NCBI GenBank assembly: GCA_017607445.1
Contig: JAEVHH010000003.1
Location: 2,480,001 to 2,544,000 of the forward strand
DNA length: 64,000 bases
Direction of reading: 5' to 3'
From: Histoplasma ohiense
Taxonomy: Eukaryota > Ascomycota > Eurotiomycetes > Onygenales > Ajellomycetaceae
Of the stretch, positions 1 to 10,157 are shown in pieces. Each line of letters starts with the position of its first letter. Within the stretch, counting starts at the first letter, position 1. The position numbers and the translations under genes are program-made. The notes under the pieces are model-generated. The model was not told the DNA's origin. It saw nothing but the letters and a program-made list of their open reading frames with translations, and searched no databases.

Positions 1-245
1 ATTTTCTCATCTCACACTCTGCACTTGTATAGTTTCTAACAATTCTTTCATATAGCTCTTAATGTTCTTACACTTTGCACTTTACTATGAAGTGACTTTT
101 GATATTTTTTCACTCTGAAATTCTCTCTATAAAAACTCTTTTTGTATGATCTTTTCTTCTGATTTCTTTTCTCTTTCTTTTCTTAATCAATTTGTAATCT
201 GTATTAGAATAGTGTTAAATCATTAATTGAAGTACATCTGTTACA
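1..245 (+). repeat. Gyp-A LTR, cut by window edge, + orientation
   Basis: This is the end of an LTR of the family whose intact copy lies at 38231-44295. It matches the reverse complement of the LTR at 381-851 over its whole length and ends in GTTACA at 245, the same terminus as the other copies. A pyrimidine-rich tract (about 143-184) precedes AATCAATTTGTAA (185-197), the putative transcript start that pairs with the primer-binding site. The left part lies outside the window, so it cannot be told whether this is a solo LTR or the 3' LTR of a longer element. Confidence 0.85.
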
Positions 246-380
246 GACACTCAGATCTATAAACAATATACTCAGATATAAGAACTAGTAATGAAACACT
301 CAGATTTTAAATGATACACTCAGATGTAAAAATTAATAACAAAATACTCAGATTTTAAACACAGAAAAATCAATTCATAA
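246..380 (-). repeat. Gyp-A 5' leader with primer-binding site
   Basis: This 135-bp stretch matches the leader of the intact Gyp-A copy (about 43633-43762). It contains imperfect direct repeats built on the core ACACTCAGA. The 13 bases at 368-380, next to the LTR, are on the minus strand the perfect complement of a 13-base stretch inside that LTR (430-442). I read this as a self-priming primer-binding site. The leader is cut off after the GACACTCAG core, where the opposite-facing LTR begins. Confidence 0.75.
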
Positions 381-851
381 TGTAATGAGTGTACTTTAAT
401 TAATGATTTGATACTATTCTAATTACAGATTATGAATTGATTAAGAAAAGAAAGAGAAAAGAAATCAGAAGAAAAAATCATACAAAAAAAATTTTTATAG
501 AAAGAAATTTGAGATGAAAGAATATCAGAAATCATTTCACAGTAAAATACAGAGTAAAAAAACATTAAGAGCTATATAAAAGAATTGTTAGAAACTATAT
601 GAATATGAAATATGAGATGAGAGAATCATTGAGAACTATATAGAAGAATTATTAGAGACTATACAAGTGCAGAGCACAGAGTGAAAGAACATTAGAAGCT
701 ATATGAAAGAATTGTTAGAGACTACACAAGTGCAGAGCATGGAGTGGAAGAACATCAAGGGTTACACAAGATCACAATGGCCAGGAATGAGCAGGTGCAG
801 AAGAGGAGTTGATTGCATAAGTTAATTACTAACAGATGCTAACCCATCACA
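381..851 (-). repeat. Gyp-A LTR, minus orientation (copy A1)
   Basis: The LTR is bounded by TGTAAT at 381 and ATCACA at 851 and is 471 bp long. It is heavily mutated: GC-rich stretches kept in the copy at 38231 have become A/T runs here. The 63-bp tandem unit seen in other copies (a core like GAAGAACATTAAGAGCTA followed by AGAATTGTTAGA) occurs about three times between roughly 570 and 770. It shares a head-to-head arrangement with the LTR at 1-245. Confidence 0.85.
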
Positions 852-996
852 GATTGAAATCAAGCTCATGAAATCAACTGTCACTCAATTACAACAAGAT
901 AAATCTACTGAATCTCAATCTACAGTGGATTCTACATCTTCTAATGAGCATATAGATGATCTTTATATTATAGATAGACAGGGTGGTGGTTATTAA
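852..996 (+). pseudogene. C-terminal remnant of an unrecognised ORF
   Basis: From 856 to the TAA at 994-996 one frame is open for 46 codons. It encodes a Gln/Ser/Thr-rich stretch ending in an acidic segment and RQGGGY. There is no start codon context, because the Gyp-A LTR ends immediately upstream. It may be the tail of a gene or element cut by the LTR insertion, or a chance open stretch. I do not recognise it. Confidence 0.25.
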
Positions 997-1340
997 TTAA
1001 TTTTTGAAGATTGCTATATTCATAGGTTTTCCGTACGCTGTGGCGCACTCACTAATGGTAGTGAGTAGCGCTTGGCACAGTTAATAACAGTAGTTTTTAT
1101 GTATTTAATTCACTAAGGTACGCGCTAAAAAAACGCGCTAATTGTGCCTCGCCCCCAGACGAGGAAATATTGTGGGGCTTGGCTAACATACACAGTAACA
1201 TGGGTTATAATGCCACTCAAACCCCCCCGTATAACCACTAGTTGTCTGTGCCCAAGGTGATTGACATCCCTAATTGAATATCTAATAAGTTACTCTCTCT
1301 AGCCAACAACGGCCAAGTGCGCCTATCACAGCATCCACCC
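997..1340. other. Unique CpG-containing spacer with inverted and direct repeats
   Basis: CpG is frequent again here, unlike the repeats on the left, so this is probably unmutated host DNA. It holds the hairpin listed separately at 1043-1071, a direct repeat of ACGCGCTA (about 1122-1141), and a CCTCG...CGAGG inverted repeat around 1147-1165. No tRNA or protein gene was seen. It could be the scar of a small DNA transposon, but no terminal inverted repeats were identified. Confidence 0.5.
1043..1071. repeat. Perfect hairpin, 12-bp stem with one bulge
   Basis: GCGC plus ACTCACTA (1043-1054) is followed by a four-base loop ATGG (1055-1058). Then come TAGTGAGT (1059-1066), one bulged A (1067) and GCGC (1068-1071). 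The eight-pair inner stem is perfect and the four-pair GCGC stem closes it. The function is unknown. Confidence 0.7.
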
Positions 1341-2056
1341 TCTTTTAGTTCTCTGCACTAGCCGACTCGCTATCCAAGAAATAGGAGAAAGCTGACAAGG
1401 GCACCTTGCTCCAAACCCAATACTTTCTGGAACTATCCAACCGCGGCAGAAGTCCACAGCTGGAACTGCTAGCAATTAATCCATTTGCTTCTCCCACCCC
1501 TCTGGCCATTACCAACAACAGGCAATACAGGGTTCTTTTCCAATATCTCAAGGCCAGGCTGGCATCGTGGACAGTCAAGCTTCTCCTCGTTTTTGGTGGG
1601 GGGCAATATTTGTCCGTGCATCCCAGGGGATCGATCTGGGGAAGTACTTTCGATTGAAATATTTTCTTCGAGGAGTGGACGTCTGGTACGAACTGTCACC
1701 CCAATATGATTGCTTATTCCCATTTCATTCCCCTCTTCCTCCCGAAATATATGGTTTTATTCCTCAGCTTGTTATGGAAAAAATAGCAATTGATGCATTG
1801 ACTGACTCGAGCTAGTTTATTTCCCCGTCGTGGTTGGAATTCGCGGATTCCTTGCCATACATGAACTAGCTGCCGTTTCCGCAAACCGTGTCACGAAGAG
1901 ATCAGGTTCTGAATGAATACTTTCGCAATCCCGCAAGAGCTCTTTCTTCTATCCTGTCTTTCTCCAATACCTCTTTGATCCTTTCCCCTTCACGGGTTTT
2001 AATTTCAAATCCCCACCACGCGGTTCCGATTTCCTTACTTTCGTCAATCACAAATC
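1341..2056 (+). promoter_or_regulatory. Promoter and 5' leader region of the DOCK gene
   Basis: No convincing gene lies here. The short open frames overlap on both strands and look like chance. The stretch 1930-2050 is rich in pyrimidine runs (TTCTTCTATCC, CTTTCTCC, CCTTTCCCCTTC), which is common just upstream of transcription starts in filamentous ascomycetes. The ATG at 2057 sits in the context CAAATCATGCC. No clear TATA box was seen. Confidence 0.45.
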
Positions 2057-5000
2057 ATGCCCTGGCGACCTCTTCCTCGGATTGCATTCGCTGTCGCAAT
2101 CTATCCCTTCCAGCCTTCGTCTCCCGCGGATCTTCCACTAGAACTCGGCGATGAACTTTACATAATTGAACAAGGAGGGGCTAATGGATCTTGGTATCGG
2201 GGTTATCTCGTTGCACCTCCTTCACTACTGGCGGGCTTAACCAGCGTGAAGGGGCGCACGCTCGAGGCAAGGGTATTCTCAGGAATCTTTCCCAAAAACT
2301 GCGTGGAGGTGCGAGAGGTCCTAGGTGATGTAGACGGGTCAAGAGACGGCAGATTGAGCACTCAGCTCCCTCCAACAAAATATGCTGGCTCGAGAACCAG
2401 CACCGCATCCCCTGACAGTTTTTCCCTCACGGATGGCAGGACGCTTGCCACTAGCGTAGGTGACCTTAAATCGTCGCGGAAGATATCCCAAATCACAATT
2501 ATAAAACTAGAGGAAAAAGGAGGTAGCCGACGATCTGTGTCCCCTTCTTTGCCATTGACACCTATATCCCTAGGCACCCGCGACCCTAGCGCTGTTAAAC
2601 CACCTGCCCCTGTCCCCATGCTGAAAATTGGTGATGAAACGCCCACTTCGGTCGCAGAGCCTCTCGTGGACGAAATTGCGTCATGTTTACGGGAATGGCA
2701 TTCTACAAATATACACCAACTCCTCTTGACTCGACAATACACGACTCTTGAGAATATGTCGAATATTGTTTTAGAACTAGACCTTGCACGACGACAGTTG
2801 TTGCACAATGTCCTAACAGCGCAAGAGCGCGCGGCCTTGCGAGAAGAAACTGTGTGGAATCTCGTCCGGGGAAATAAAATGCTAAGCGGGGAAGTGGTTG
2901 TTCGCGATCCAAAACAACGAGGCCGCTTGCTTACTGGAGACGATTCAGCCGTGGAATTGACCAAGCTTCAATCCGAAATGAGCATGCTTGATCGTGGACC
3001 TACTCCTCAACTCGATAATATCTCTCTCCATCATCTGCTTCTTCAAGTGAATGCAGTTTCCGGGACGGATGCTGGTTCGATCACTCTCGCCGCCGGTCTA
3101 TGGTTGAAACAAGCAAATGGAGATATAAGACAACTTTCAGAAACCTACTCTTTAGACCTGCCGACCGCTGAAACTTTCGCTACGTTGGTTAACAACACTA
3201 AGTTGAAGACCCTCTTTACGGACTTGAGTGCCACTGATATTGGAGAAGGATCTAACTCCGATTCGAAGCTGTACCTTGTCATCAAGGCCTTGGGATCTGA
3301 GTCACCTAGGACCAATGCACCACCAAAATCTCGGTCATCGAGCTCCCGTGATGGGTCCTTATCAAATAAAGTTGCTTCGGGTATCAATAGCGCCGGAAAA
3401 GGTAGCTTTAAGGCCAGGCGTAGTATGATGTGGGGCGCCAAATCTAGAGGTTTAGGTCCTGAAATTGGAAAAGAGCAATCAAGACATCCACCACAGTCGA
3501 GCGACTCGGTCACAGCCAAGCCCAGCGAAACTAATACCCCCGGTAAAGAGCGCACAGTTATCAGAGTAGTGGGGCTTGGAACACTGGATATAAGCGCCAT
3601 AGCCAAGCAAGGTAAGGAGGTCGAGCAGGTCGTTAATATCTGGTCCCCCCTTCGTGCAAACGATGAAGAGGATGACTACTCTGATGGCTTCGATGAGATC
3701 GTACGGTCCCTTCTCTATAGTCCGACAAAACAGTATGTGAGATCGCTTCGCGCGGCAAGGGTCCATGTACAGCTCCACCCATTCACTAGCGAAGATGCTG
3801 AGACGCTTGTACGAAACAACCCTACTTCCCTCCATAACGTCACACACACAAAACGAATAGGATTTTCCGGAGCGCCAACTAAACCAAGATCCGATATCTA
3901 CGTCACGATAAATCGAGCAACCATCTCACAAGAGGCCCTGCTTTCTCATCCGATCAACTGTCAGGTTCCGGTCCCGCAGGTTACAGGTTTACGGAACCTC
4001 CAGTTGACCCTCGAAGTCCGTAATACGGCAGGAGTACGGATTGAACATTGTATCTACCCTTCCTCCAACGGACCAGGCCAAACTGCGTGGAGAACTACTG
4101 TTGCAGAGAGAGGCGCCCCTTGGAACCAAACGATTCGATTGAACATTCCCCCAGATCAAGTCCCCACTGCGCATCTTGTTATGAGCATAGCTGATGCTCC
4201 TGAGTTTCCCTTTGCTTTGAGCTGGATGCCTCTGTGGGACCAACAAGCATTTATTCGTGACGGCCCTCATTCCTTGTTATTGCATGCTTACGACAAGTCT
4301 ACTTCAAACATTGAAAATGGTCGCGGCGCATATTTATCCCTTCCCTGGAGTGCACTTGGAAAGAACGAATCTACCAAAGACGAAGCTGTTACTGGTCCTC
4401 TAGCAACACTGTCCCTAGAAACGGATCTCTGTAGTACAGAGTACTCACAGGATCACGTAATTTTGGGCCTCATAAATTGGCGAGAACGGTCGCCAACGGA
4501 GGTTCTGGAACTTTTAAAAAGAATCGTTTTCGTTCCAGAAATTGAAATCGTTAAACAACTTCGGGATGTGTTTGACGCTCTCTTTGGGATTATTGTGGAG
4601 AATTCTGGAAATGAAGAGTATGAAGATCTAGTTTTCAATGACTTGGTCACTGTCCTTGGTATTGTGCATGACCGTCGATTTAACCTTGGGCCTTTGGTCG
4701 ACCACTATGCCGAAAAACAGTTCAACTTCCCGTTTGCTACTCCATGTCTGATTCGAAGCTATTGCCGCCTTCTTCAAGCGACACCGGATTCACAGCAATC
4801 TCGTAACCTTCGTGCTGCCTTCAAAGTTGGACGACATATTCTAAAATTCATCATTAACGCCAGGGAACAACAGAAAGCAAAGGAGGAAGGCATCGGCATC
4901 ACAAAGGTTCAATCGACCTTCAACCGAGATTTGCATTTCATCTTTAAGTCTGTGGAAGCTCTCATGCAAAACCCTGCTCCTATACTGGTCGGCAGCAAGA

Positions 5001-8000
5001 CTCTGGTTGTACAGCATTTCCATACATGGTTGCCCGAACTTTCAAATGCGCTGACCAAGGAAGAAATCATTAATATTGCTGTGAGCTTCATGGATTCTTG
5101 CGAGGATGTCAAGAGCATGCTTATCCTTTATAAATTGGTTTTGATCCTTAACTATATCCGGCTTCCCCTGTTCGAGAGTCCAAAAGATAGAGAAGCGTTA
5201 TTCTCTCACTGTGTCGACTGGCTCTCTCCATACTGGGGACAGACAGACGATGCTACTGACCAGTATCGAGACCAGGTTCGACTCTGTTCGTCAATTGTAG
5301 CGGAACAACTAAAGCATCCGTCCCCCGAAATGTACGCATACATGCCCAAGGCTGTAGCATCATATTGCGCTCTTGTTGCCGATGGTGTCGAGGGAACGAA
5401 TTGGCTATCAATGCTGTTCAGCAAAACTTTCCCATTCCAACTCAAACAGTCCAATGTGACACAGAAATTCGAGGAGAGTCTTGTAGAACTTGCAGCCATT
5501 ATTGCGTCACTCGCAACAATACCCAATCCGACCCCGCTATCGTTGAAGGGCGATGACCTAGCCGTGTTCTTGTCACAGGCGCTAGAGACCCATAAATCCA
5601 TCCTTAGCTGTGAAGCGTACCCTTCAACGTGGCTGAGTCTACATATTTATCATCACCGATCGACCATGAAAAGCTTAGAATATCTATTAACGATGCTGAT
5701 CAGCGCTTTTCTTCCCACGCCAGATGACGCGGATAATTTTGACATGGTACTATGGAAATTATTTCTCGAGACTCTTCTGAAACTCGTCTCAAGTGATGCG
5801 CTCACCCTCGAGACATTCCCAGAGCAAAAGCGTCGAGCCGTGTGGAAAATTGCCGGTGATGTGCGCGAGCACGGTGCTGATTTGTTACGGAGAGCATGGG
5901 AAGCAATCGGTTGGGATACAAGTTCGGAAGAACAAGAGCGCTATCTCGTGAAAAAGCTGGGCGGGTACCAAGTTCAATATGTCCCTAGCCTCGTTTGTCC
6001 TATTATCGAACTCTGCCTCAGTGTCCATGAAGGTCTCCGGCATGTCGCCGTTATGATCCTGCAGACAATGATCGTTAGCGAATGGCAACTCAATGAAGAT
6101 CTTTCATTCGTGGAAGCTGAGATAATCTCCAGTCTAGACCTGTTATTCAAAACGAAGAATGTCAGTGAGAGTGGGACTCAGAAACTGTTTATCAACGAGC
6201 TGCTGGACCTTTTTGAAATAAACTCTTCAAATCCGGATGCCGACCTCCTTGTGGCGTTGAAAGAACTCGTTGCAACTGTCGACGAATTGCTGGATCTTTT
6301 GGTTGCATCTCAAAATGGTAATATTACGGGGAGCCTCAATACCCTGAAGCTTATGGAGTTTATGAAAGACATGGAAAAGGAGGATATATTTATTAGATAC
6401 GTGCACGAGCTTGCTTTTGGACAAATTGCGGCGCGTAATTACACTGAAGCTGGCCTTGCGCTTCAGTTCCACGCGGATCTTTATGACTGGGATATCTCCA
6501 AGCGGGTACCTGCGCTGACGAACCCCATTTTCCAAGAGCAGACGTCCTTTGAGCGGAAAGAGGCTTTGTATTTTGAAATCATTCAACATTTTGAGGATGG
6601 CAAAGCTTGGGCACATGCACTCTCTTGCTACCGGGAACTTGCACATCATTACGAGCACACCGTACTTGATTTTTCCAAACTTTCAAGAACCCAGGCATCG
6701 ATGGCAAAGATTTACGATGCCATTGTCAAAGACAACAGTCCATCTCAAAGATATTTCCGTGTTGCATTCAAGGGCCTTGGCTTCCCGGCTACCGTCAGGG
6801 ATAAGCAATATATTTTCGAAGGGTCTCCGACTGATAGGATGGCGACGTTCACTGACCGTATGCAAAAACAATACCCAGCCTCCCATATCGTGTCTTCGGA
6901 TGATATAGACGATCTTGAGGGACAATTCTTGCGAATATCTGCTGTCAGTGTACAAAAAGATATGACTCACCCTGTCTACCAGCGATCTAAGGTGCCCTAT
7001 TCAGTCCGAGAACATTTGCTATCCTCAGTGCCTTCCCAATTTTCAATAACCTCCAAACGGCACACCAGTGGAAATGATGTGAAGGAACAGTGGGTCGTCA
7101 AAACTGTTTTCACAACAGCTGAACCCTTCCCGAATATACTTCGGAGAAGTGAAATCATCTCGGCGGAGGAAATAGCCCTTACCCCTCTCCAAACAGCAAT
7201 TGAGCGAACCTGGCGCAAAACCCAGGAGCTCATGATACTTGAGAGGCAAGCCTCGTCTGGGGAGGACTTCAATTTGACAGGCTTAACAGAAGTTCTAAGC
7301 CGCCTTCTTGATCTTGAGTCATCTCCTTCAAGCTGTGTTGCGCTTTATCGACAATTTATAGTAGACGAGAGTAAAGTCTATATGAATTCAGAAGATGGCG
7401 GGACTGAGGAGCAGGCTCCACACCCCGCCAATCCTCTGAACAATGCAATGGCTGTTGCTTTGATCGATCACACTCTTGCACTGAAACGTTGCCTCGCATT
7501 GTACAATCGTCCTGCTTACCAAGCTACCCAGGCGGAACTTAGCAACCGTTTCCAGGTCGTGTTTGCCCCAGAGGTTGCCTCTCTTACTCCTGTCTTCAGT
7601 GCCCCTGAAAGTGGAGAACCACTTAGCCTTCTTAGCAGTCGCCCTGAACCGCTAATTGCTCCTCGACCACAGCCTTTAACCCAACCCCGTTCCACCAGCC
7701 CTGAACAGGAACTCATCCGCAGTACGCGTCGGTTTGAAACCCCTTCCGCTACTAATAAATCCCACGAGAAAACCATCACCACGCACCGGATCAGTCTGAA
7801 TCCTTTCAAACGTTCCAACCATTCCGGAACTAACTCAAACTCTACAATCACTGCCTCTACCATTAACGAGGCACGACGGCAATCCGAATCTAAGCTGAAC
7901 GGCACCCACACATCGCGCCCGTCGACTGCAAAAACGGAGGCCACGGACCCCGTATCCGTCGGACTCAGCCGCTCTGCAAGCCGTCGGTCACGCAATAGGA

Positions 8001-8668
8001 ACCGCGACTCCGGGTCAAAGCGACGTAGCTGGTTTGGTGGTGGCGGTGGAATCGATGTGCGCAAGAATAGCTTATCGGTCTCTGCGCCTGCGACTTCTAC
8101 TGAAGATATTCGCACCACACAGCAACGGATAACAGAACGTGCGCGATCCTCTCGATCACAGGATGAGAAAAATGGCAATATTGGCCCCCAGCCATCTAAT
8201 GCGGAGAACAACGACAACGTTGGTGTCAGTAACAACAGTATTAGCAATGCCGCTACAAAAGTGAGCCAACTTACTCGAGCGGTATCGAATGCAGGCCGTG
8301 GAACCAAGAGCAGCAGCAATAATAAAAACAATTCTACTATCGCGAGTGCGAGTTCCAATAATAACGGTCGTCCGGTCACGTCGGAACGGCTTGTTACAAA
8401 AGTGACAATGCCGGTGCCGACGAGTATGACTACGACGGGTCAAAATAACAATAGCAAGCATAGCGTTTATAATTCCCACGGAGCGAATGTTGGCGCCACG
8501 GTGACATCAGATGTTGCCGCTGCTGCATTTCTTGCTGATAGTAACGGTGGTGGTGGAGTTCGAGATTCAATGATGAAGCGACTCAGCATGTTGAAAGTTG
8601 GGAGGAAGACGAGTCGATATAATGTGCGGGATGGAGTTAGGTCCGGGGAGATGTTGCGAGAGGAGTGA
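2057..8668 (+). CDS. DCK1: DOCK-family Rho GTPase exchange factor (SH3-DHR1-DHR2), Dck1-like
   Basis: A 2203-residue protein is encoded in one exon. Residues 9-86 form an SH3 domain (AIYPF, GSWYRGYL, GIFPKN). A helical region follows at about 190-310. Residues about 610-765 are a DHR-1/C2 lipid-binding domain opening with SDIYVTINRAT. Residues 790-1440 are an armadillo-like helical middle. Residues about 1445-1840 are the DHR-2 catalytic domain, with the family signature YFRVAFKGLGFP at 1566-1577. The tail has a proline-rich patch near 1862-1876 and a long Ser/Asn/Arg-rich stretch with a glycine run near 1990. Known relatives such as yeast Dck1 (about 1900 residues) pair with an ELMO protein (Lmo1) and activate Rho5/Rac-type GTPases at membranes, linking to actin and stress responses. 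The symbol is by homology. CpG use is normal and there are no premature stops, unlike every coding fossil to its right. Transposon DNA flanks it on both sides. Confidence 0.93.
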   Translation: MPWRPLPRIAFAVAIYPFQPSSPADLPLELGDELYIIEQGGANGSWYRGYLVAPPSLLAGLTSVKGRTLEARVFSGIFPKNCVEVREVLGDVDGSRDGRLSTQLPPTKYAGSRTSTASPDSFSLTDGRTLATSVGDLKSSRKISQITIIKLEEKGGSRRSVSPSLPLTPISLGTRDPSAVKPPAPVPMLKIGDETPTSVAEPLVDEIASCLREWHSTNIHQLLLTRQYTTLENMSNIVLELDLARRQLLHNVLTAQERAALREETVWNLVRGNKMLSGEVVVRDPKQRGRLLTGDDSAVELTKLQSEMSMLDRGPTPQLDNISLHHLLLQVNAVSGTDAGSITLAAGLWLKQANGDIRQLSETYSLDLPTAETFATLVNNTKLKTLFTDLSATDIGEGSNSDSKLYLVIKALGSESPRTNAPPKSRSSSSRDGSLSNKVASGINSAGKGSFKARRSMMWGAKSRGLGPEIGKEQSRHPPQSSDSVTAKPSETNTPGKERTVIRVVGLGTLDISAIAKQGKEVEQVVNIWSPLRANDEEDDYSDGFDEIVRSLLYSPTKQYVRSLRAARVHVQLHPFTSEDAETLVRNNPTSLHNVTHTKRIGFSGAPTKPRSDIYVTINRATISQEALLSHPINCQVPVPQVTGLRNLQLTLEVRNTAGVRIEHCIYPSSNGPGQTAWRTTVAERGAPWNQTIRLNIPPDQVPTAHLVMSIADAPEFPFALSWMPLWDQQAFIRDGPHSLLLHAYDKSTSNIENGRGAYLSLPWSALGKNESTKDEAVTGPLATLSLETDLCSTEYSQDHVILGLINWRERSPTEVLELLKRIVFVPEIEIVKQLRDVFDALFGIIVENSGNEEYEDLVFNDLVTVLGIVHDRRFNLGPLVDHYAEKQFNFPFATPCLIRSYCRLLQATPDSQQSRNLRAAFKVGRHILKFIINAREQQKAKEEGIGITKVQSTFNRDLHFIFKSVEALMQNPAPILVGSKTLVVQHFHTWLPELSNALTKEEIINIAVSFMDSCEDVKSMLILYKLVLILNYIRLPLFESPKDREALFSHCVDWLSPYWGQTDDATDQYRDQVRLCSSIVAEQLKHPSPEMYAYMPKAVASYCALVADGVEGTNWLSMLFSKTFPFQLKQSNVTQKFEESLVELAAIIASLATIPNPTPLSLKGDDLAVFLSQALETHKSILSCEAYPSTWLSLHIYHHRSTMKSLEYLLTMLISAFLPTPDDADNFDMVLWKLFLETLLKLVSSDALTLETFPEQKRRAVWKIAGDVREHGADLLRRAWEAIGWDTSSEEQERYLVKKLGGYQVQYVPSLVCPIIELCLSVHEGLRHVAVMILQTMIVSEWQLNEDLSFVEAEIISSLDLLFKTKNVSESGTQKLFINELLDLFEINSSNPDADLLVALKELVATVDELLDLLVASQNGNITGSLNTLKLMEFMKDMEKEDIFIRYVHELAFGQIAARNYTEAGLALQFHADLYDWDISKRVPALTNPIFQEQTSFERKEALYFEIIQHFEDGKAWAHALSCYRELAHHYEHTVLDFSKLSRTQASMAKIYDAIVKDNSPSQRYFRVAFKGLGFPATVRDKQYIFEGSPTDRMATFTDRMQKQYPASHIVSSDDIDDLEGQFLRISAVSVQKDMTHPVYQRSKVPYSVREHLLSSVPSQFSITSKRHTSGNDVKEQWVVKTVFTTAEPFPNILRRSEIISAEEIALTPLQTAIERTWRKTQELMILERQASSGEDFNLTGLTEVLSRLLDLESSPSSCVALYRQFIVDESKVYMNSEDGGTEEQAPHPANPLNNAMAVALIDHTLALKRCLALYNRPAYQATQAELSNRFQVVFAPEVASLTPVFSAPESGEPLSLLSSRPEPLIAPRPQPLTQPRSTSPEQELIRSTRRFETPSATNKSHEKTITTHRISLNPFKRSNHSGTNSNSTITASTINEARRQSESKLNGTHTSRPSTAKTEATDPVSVGLSRSASRRSRNRNRDSGSKRRSWFGGGGGIDVRKNSLSVSAPATSTEDIRTTQQRITERARSSRSQDEKNGNIGPQPSNAENNDNVGVSNNSISNAATKVSQLTRAVSNAGRGTKSSSNNKNNSTIASASSNNNGRPVTSERLVTKVTMPVPTSMTTTGQNNNSKHSVYNSHGANVGATVTSDVAAAAFLADSNGGGGVRDSMMKRLSMLKVGRKTSRYNVRDGVRSGEMLREE

Positions 8669-9172
8669 ATGGACGGAGATATCATTTTTTAATAATTTAT
8701 ATTGGGCATATGCGTATAATTTTTCACAAGATGAGTGTTTCTTCTCTTCTCTTCTCTTGTTTGAATTTTTTGTTCAAGGTACTTGGTTGCCTCGCTTACC
8801 CCTTTTTCTTTTTCGACTGCTTATACTTATATTCATCCCCTTGATTCCCATATATTTTGTTTTTATTGCTATGCTGGATATATGAAGATAGTGCGAGGAT
8901 AAACCCCGCCCCGACTTACATGATGCGGTTACAAGATGGGCGGTTTTTTTTTTCATCTTTTCTTTCTCATTTGGATTATATATCTTAGTCTCCTTCCATT
9001 CAACTCCACTACAATCGGCTTTAGCTCCGTGATATCTTTATATAATTTATTTTCGTGGCCTGAATATACACCAGACGGCAGTATATATATCAGTTATACA
9101 GTTTTCCAAGTCTTCACCCTGACAGGATCTGCGTTTAAACTATCTAGCCCACTTCTCTCTTTCACCTAATCC
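8669..9172 (+). other. 3' flank of the DOCK gene
   Basis: AT-rich transcribed or intergenic DNA of host character. AATAATTTATATT just after the stop (about 8691) and TATATATC-type stretches near 9080 could serve polyadenylation. A short plus-strand open frame at 8598-8885 overlaps the DOCK end in another frame and is not convincing. No other gene was seen. Confidence 0.5.
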
Positions 9173-9240
9173 TTATTTGGTACAAGCCGCAATCGCTCGC
9201 TTGCGCTCGCTTATCCAGCTTGAAAACGCGCTGTTTAATC
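9173..9240. other. CpG-rich edge of the AT-rich block
   Basis: A short stretch (about 9187-9232) contains repeated CGCTCGCTT-like words and several intact CpGs. Beyond about 9240 CpG almost vanishes. This marks where host DNA meets decayed repeats. It may be the spared end of the oldest element. Confidence 0.4.
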
Positions 9241-9429
9241 CCTCAGGTGAATGTAATGAGATATCCAACAGCTGCATGTGACTTGTATATGTGAATTCCA
9301 TGTAATCTACAGCTGTCAATAGAGAACAATCATATAGATGAAAAAGATGAATAACACTGTAGTGATGTTGTAGAGTTAATATAGAAACACTAAATGAGGT
9401 GTAATTAAATGTCAGACAGCTCATGTAGA

Positions 9430-10157
9430 GAATGTAGTGATTACAATCAAATAATAAGAATTTGAAATACAACAATTTATATCTATCAATCACTGAAACA
9501 TTCATAATACAATCAAAGCAGTCAAAATAGCTGAATGTAAGTAGAGAACTGTCAAAAAATAAAGAGAAGCAGCTTAGAAATGATGAAATTACAGTTAATA
9601 ATAGTACAGAGCAAACTCAGTAGATTTTAAAGATTCAACAGTTTATACTATCTATCAATCTATTTCTACTTCATCTTCAGCAGTTTCAGCAACTCATCAG
9701 TCTGTCTGCATTTATCTTTCAGCAGCTATATTAGCAGTCTATCAATGTATAAATATTAGAATATAGACTACAGCTACTGATAGAATAAATTATCAAAAAT
9801 GATAATGAAATTGTTGCACAGCTGTGAGAGATGAGATTCAAGAGAAATATAGTACTGTATAAAAAGAATTTCAAAACTCAGTTAAAAAAAGTAATAAATA
9901 TAGAATCAGCACTTACTCACAGCTGTGATATCAAAGTCAATTTATTATACAATTTATATAAAAAAAGTTACAGTTTATTTATTGAGTGTATTATAATCTT
10001 CAATATATTGAAGAGAATCTGTGTGAATTGTCACTATAATTCACTAAGCAAATACTGCAGCTTGCAGCTCAGTAAATAATGAATTATCTCTATAGTATAT
10101 AAATATATTAGCAAAATATATATAAAAAATATATATACTGATATAGAAATAACAGAG
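9430..10157 (+). pseudogene. Fossil gene H, piece 1 (N-terminal part)
   Basis: A plus-strand frame (codons starting at multiples of 3) is coding-like from about 9430, interrupted by scattered TAG, TAA and TGA. It begins Lys/Asn/Gln-rich, passes a Gln/Pro-like segment, and holds a cysteine motif CVNCHYNSLSKYC just before the insertion of Gyp-C copy C1 at 10158. With C1 and one TSD copy removed, the same frame continues at 24674. With B2 removed it continues at 51016. I do not recognise the family. A decayed multicopy host gene or the ORF of an older element are both possible. Confidence 0.5.

Noticed and set aside
1345..1815. Overlapping short ORFs on both strands upstream of the DOCK gene
   Set aside because: All are under 90 codons, overlap each other on both strands, show no motif, and lie in what looks like promoter and leader DNA.
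8598..8885. Plus-strand ORF of 95 codons over the DOCK stop codon
   Set aside because: It is out of frame with the DOCK gene, hydrophobic by composition of T-rich 3' flank, and has no support.
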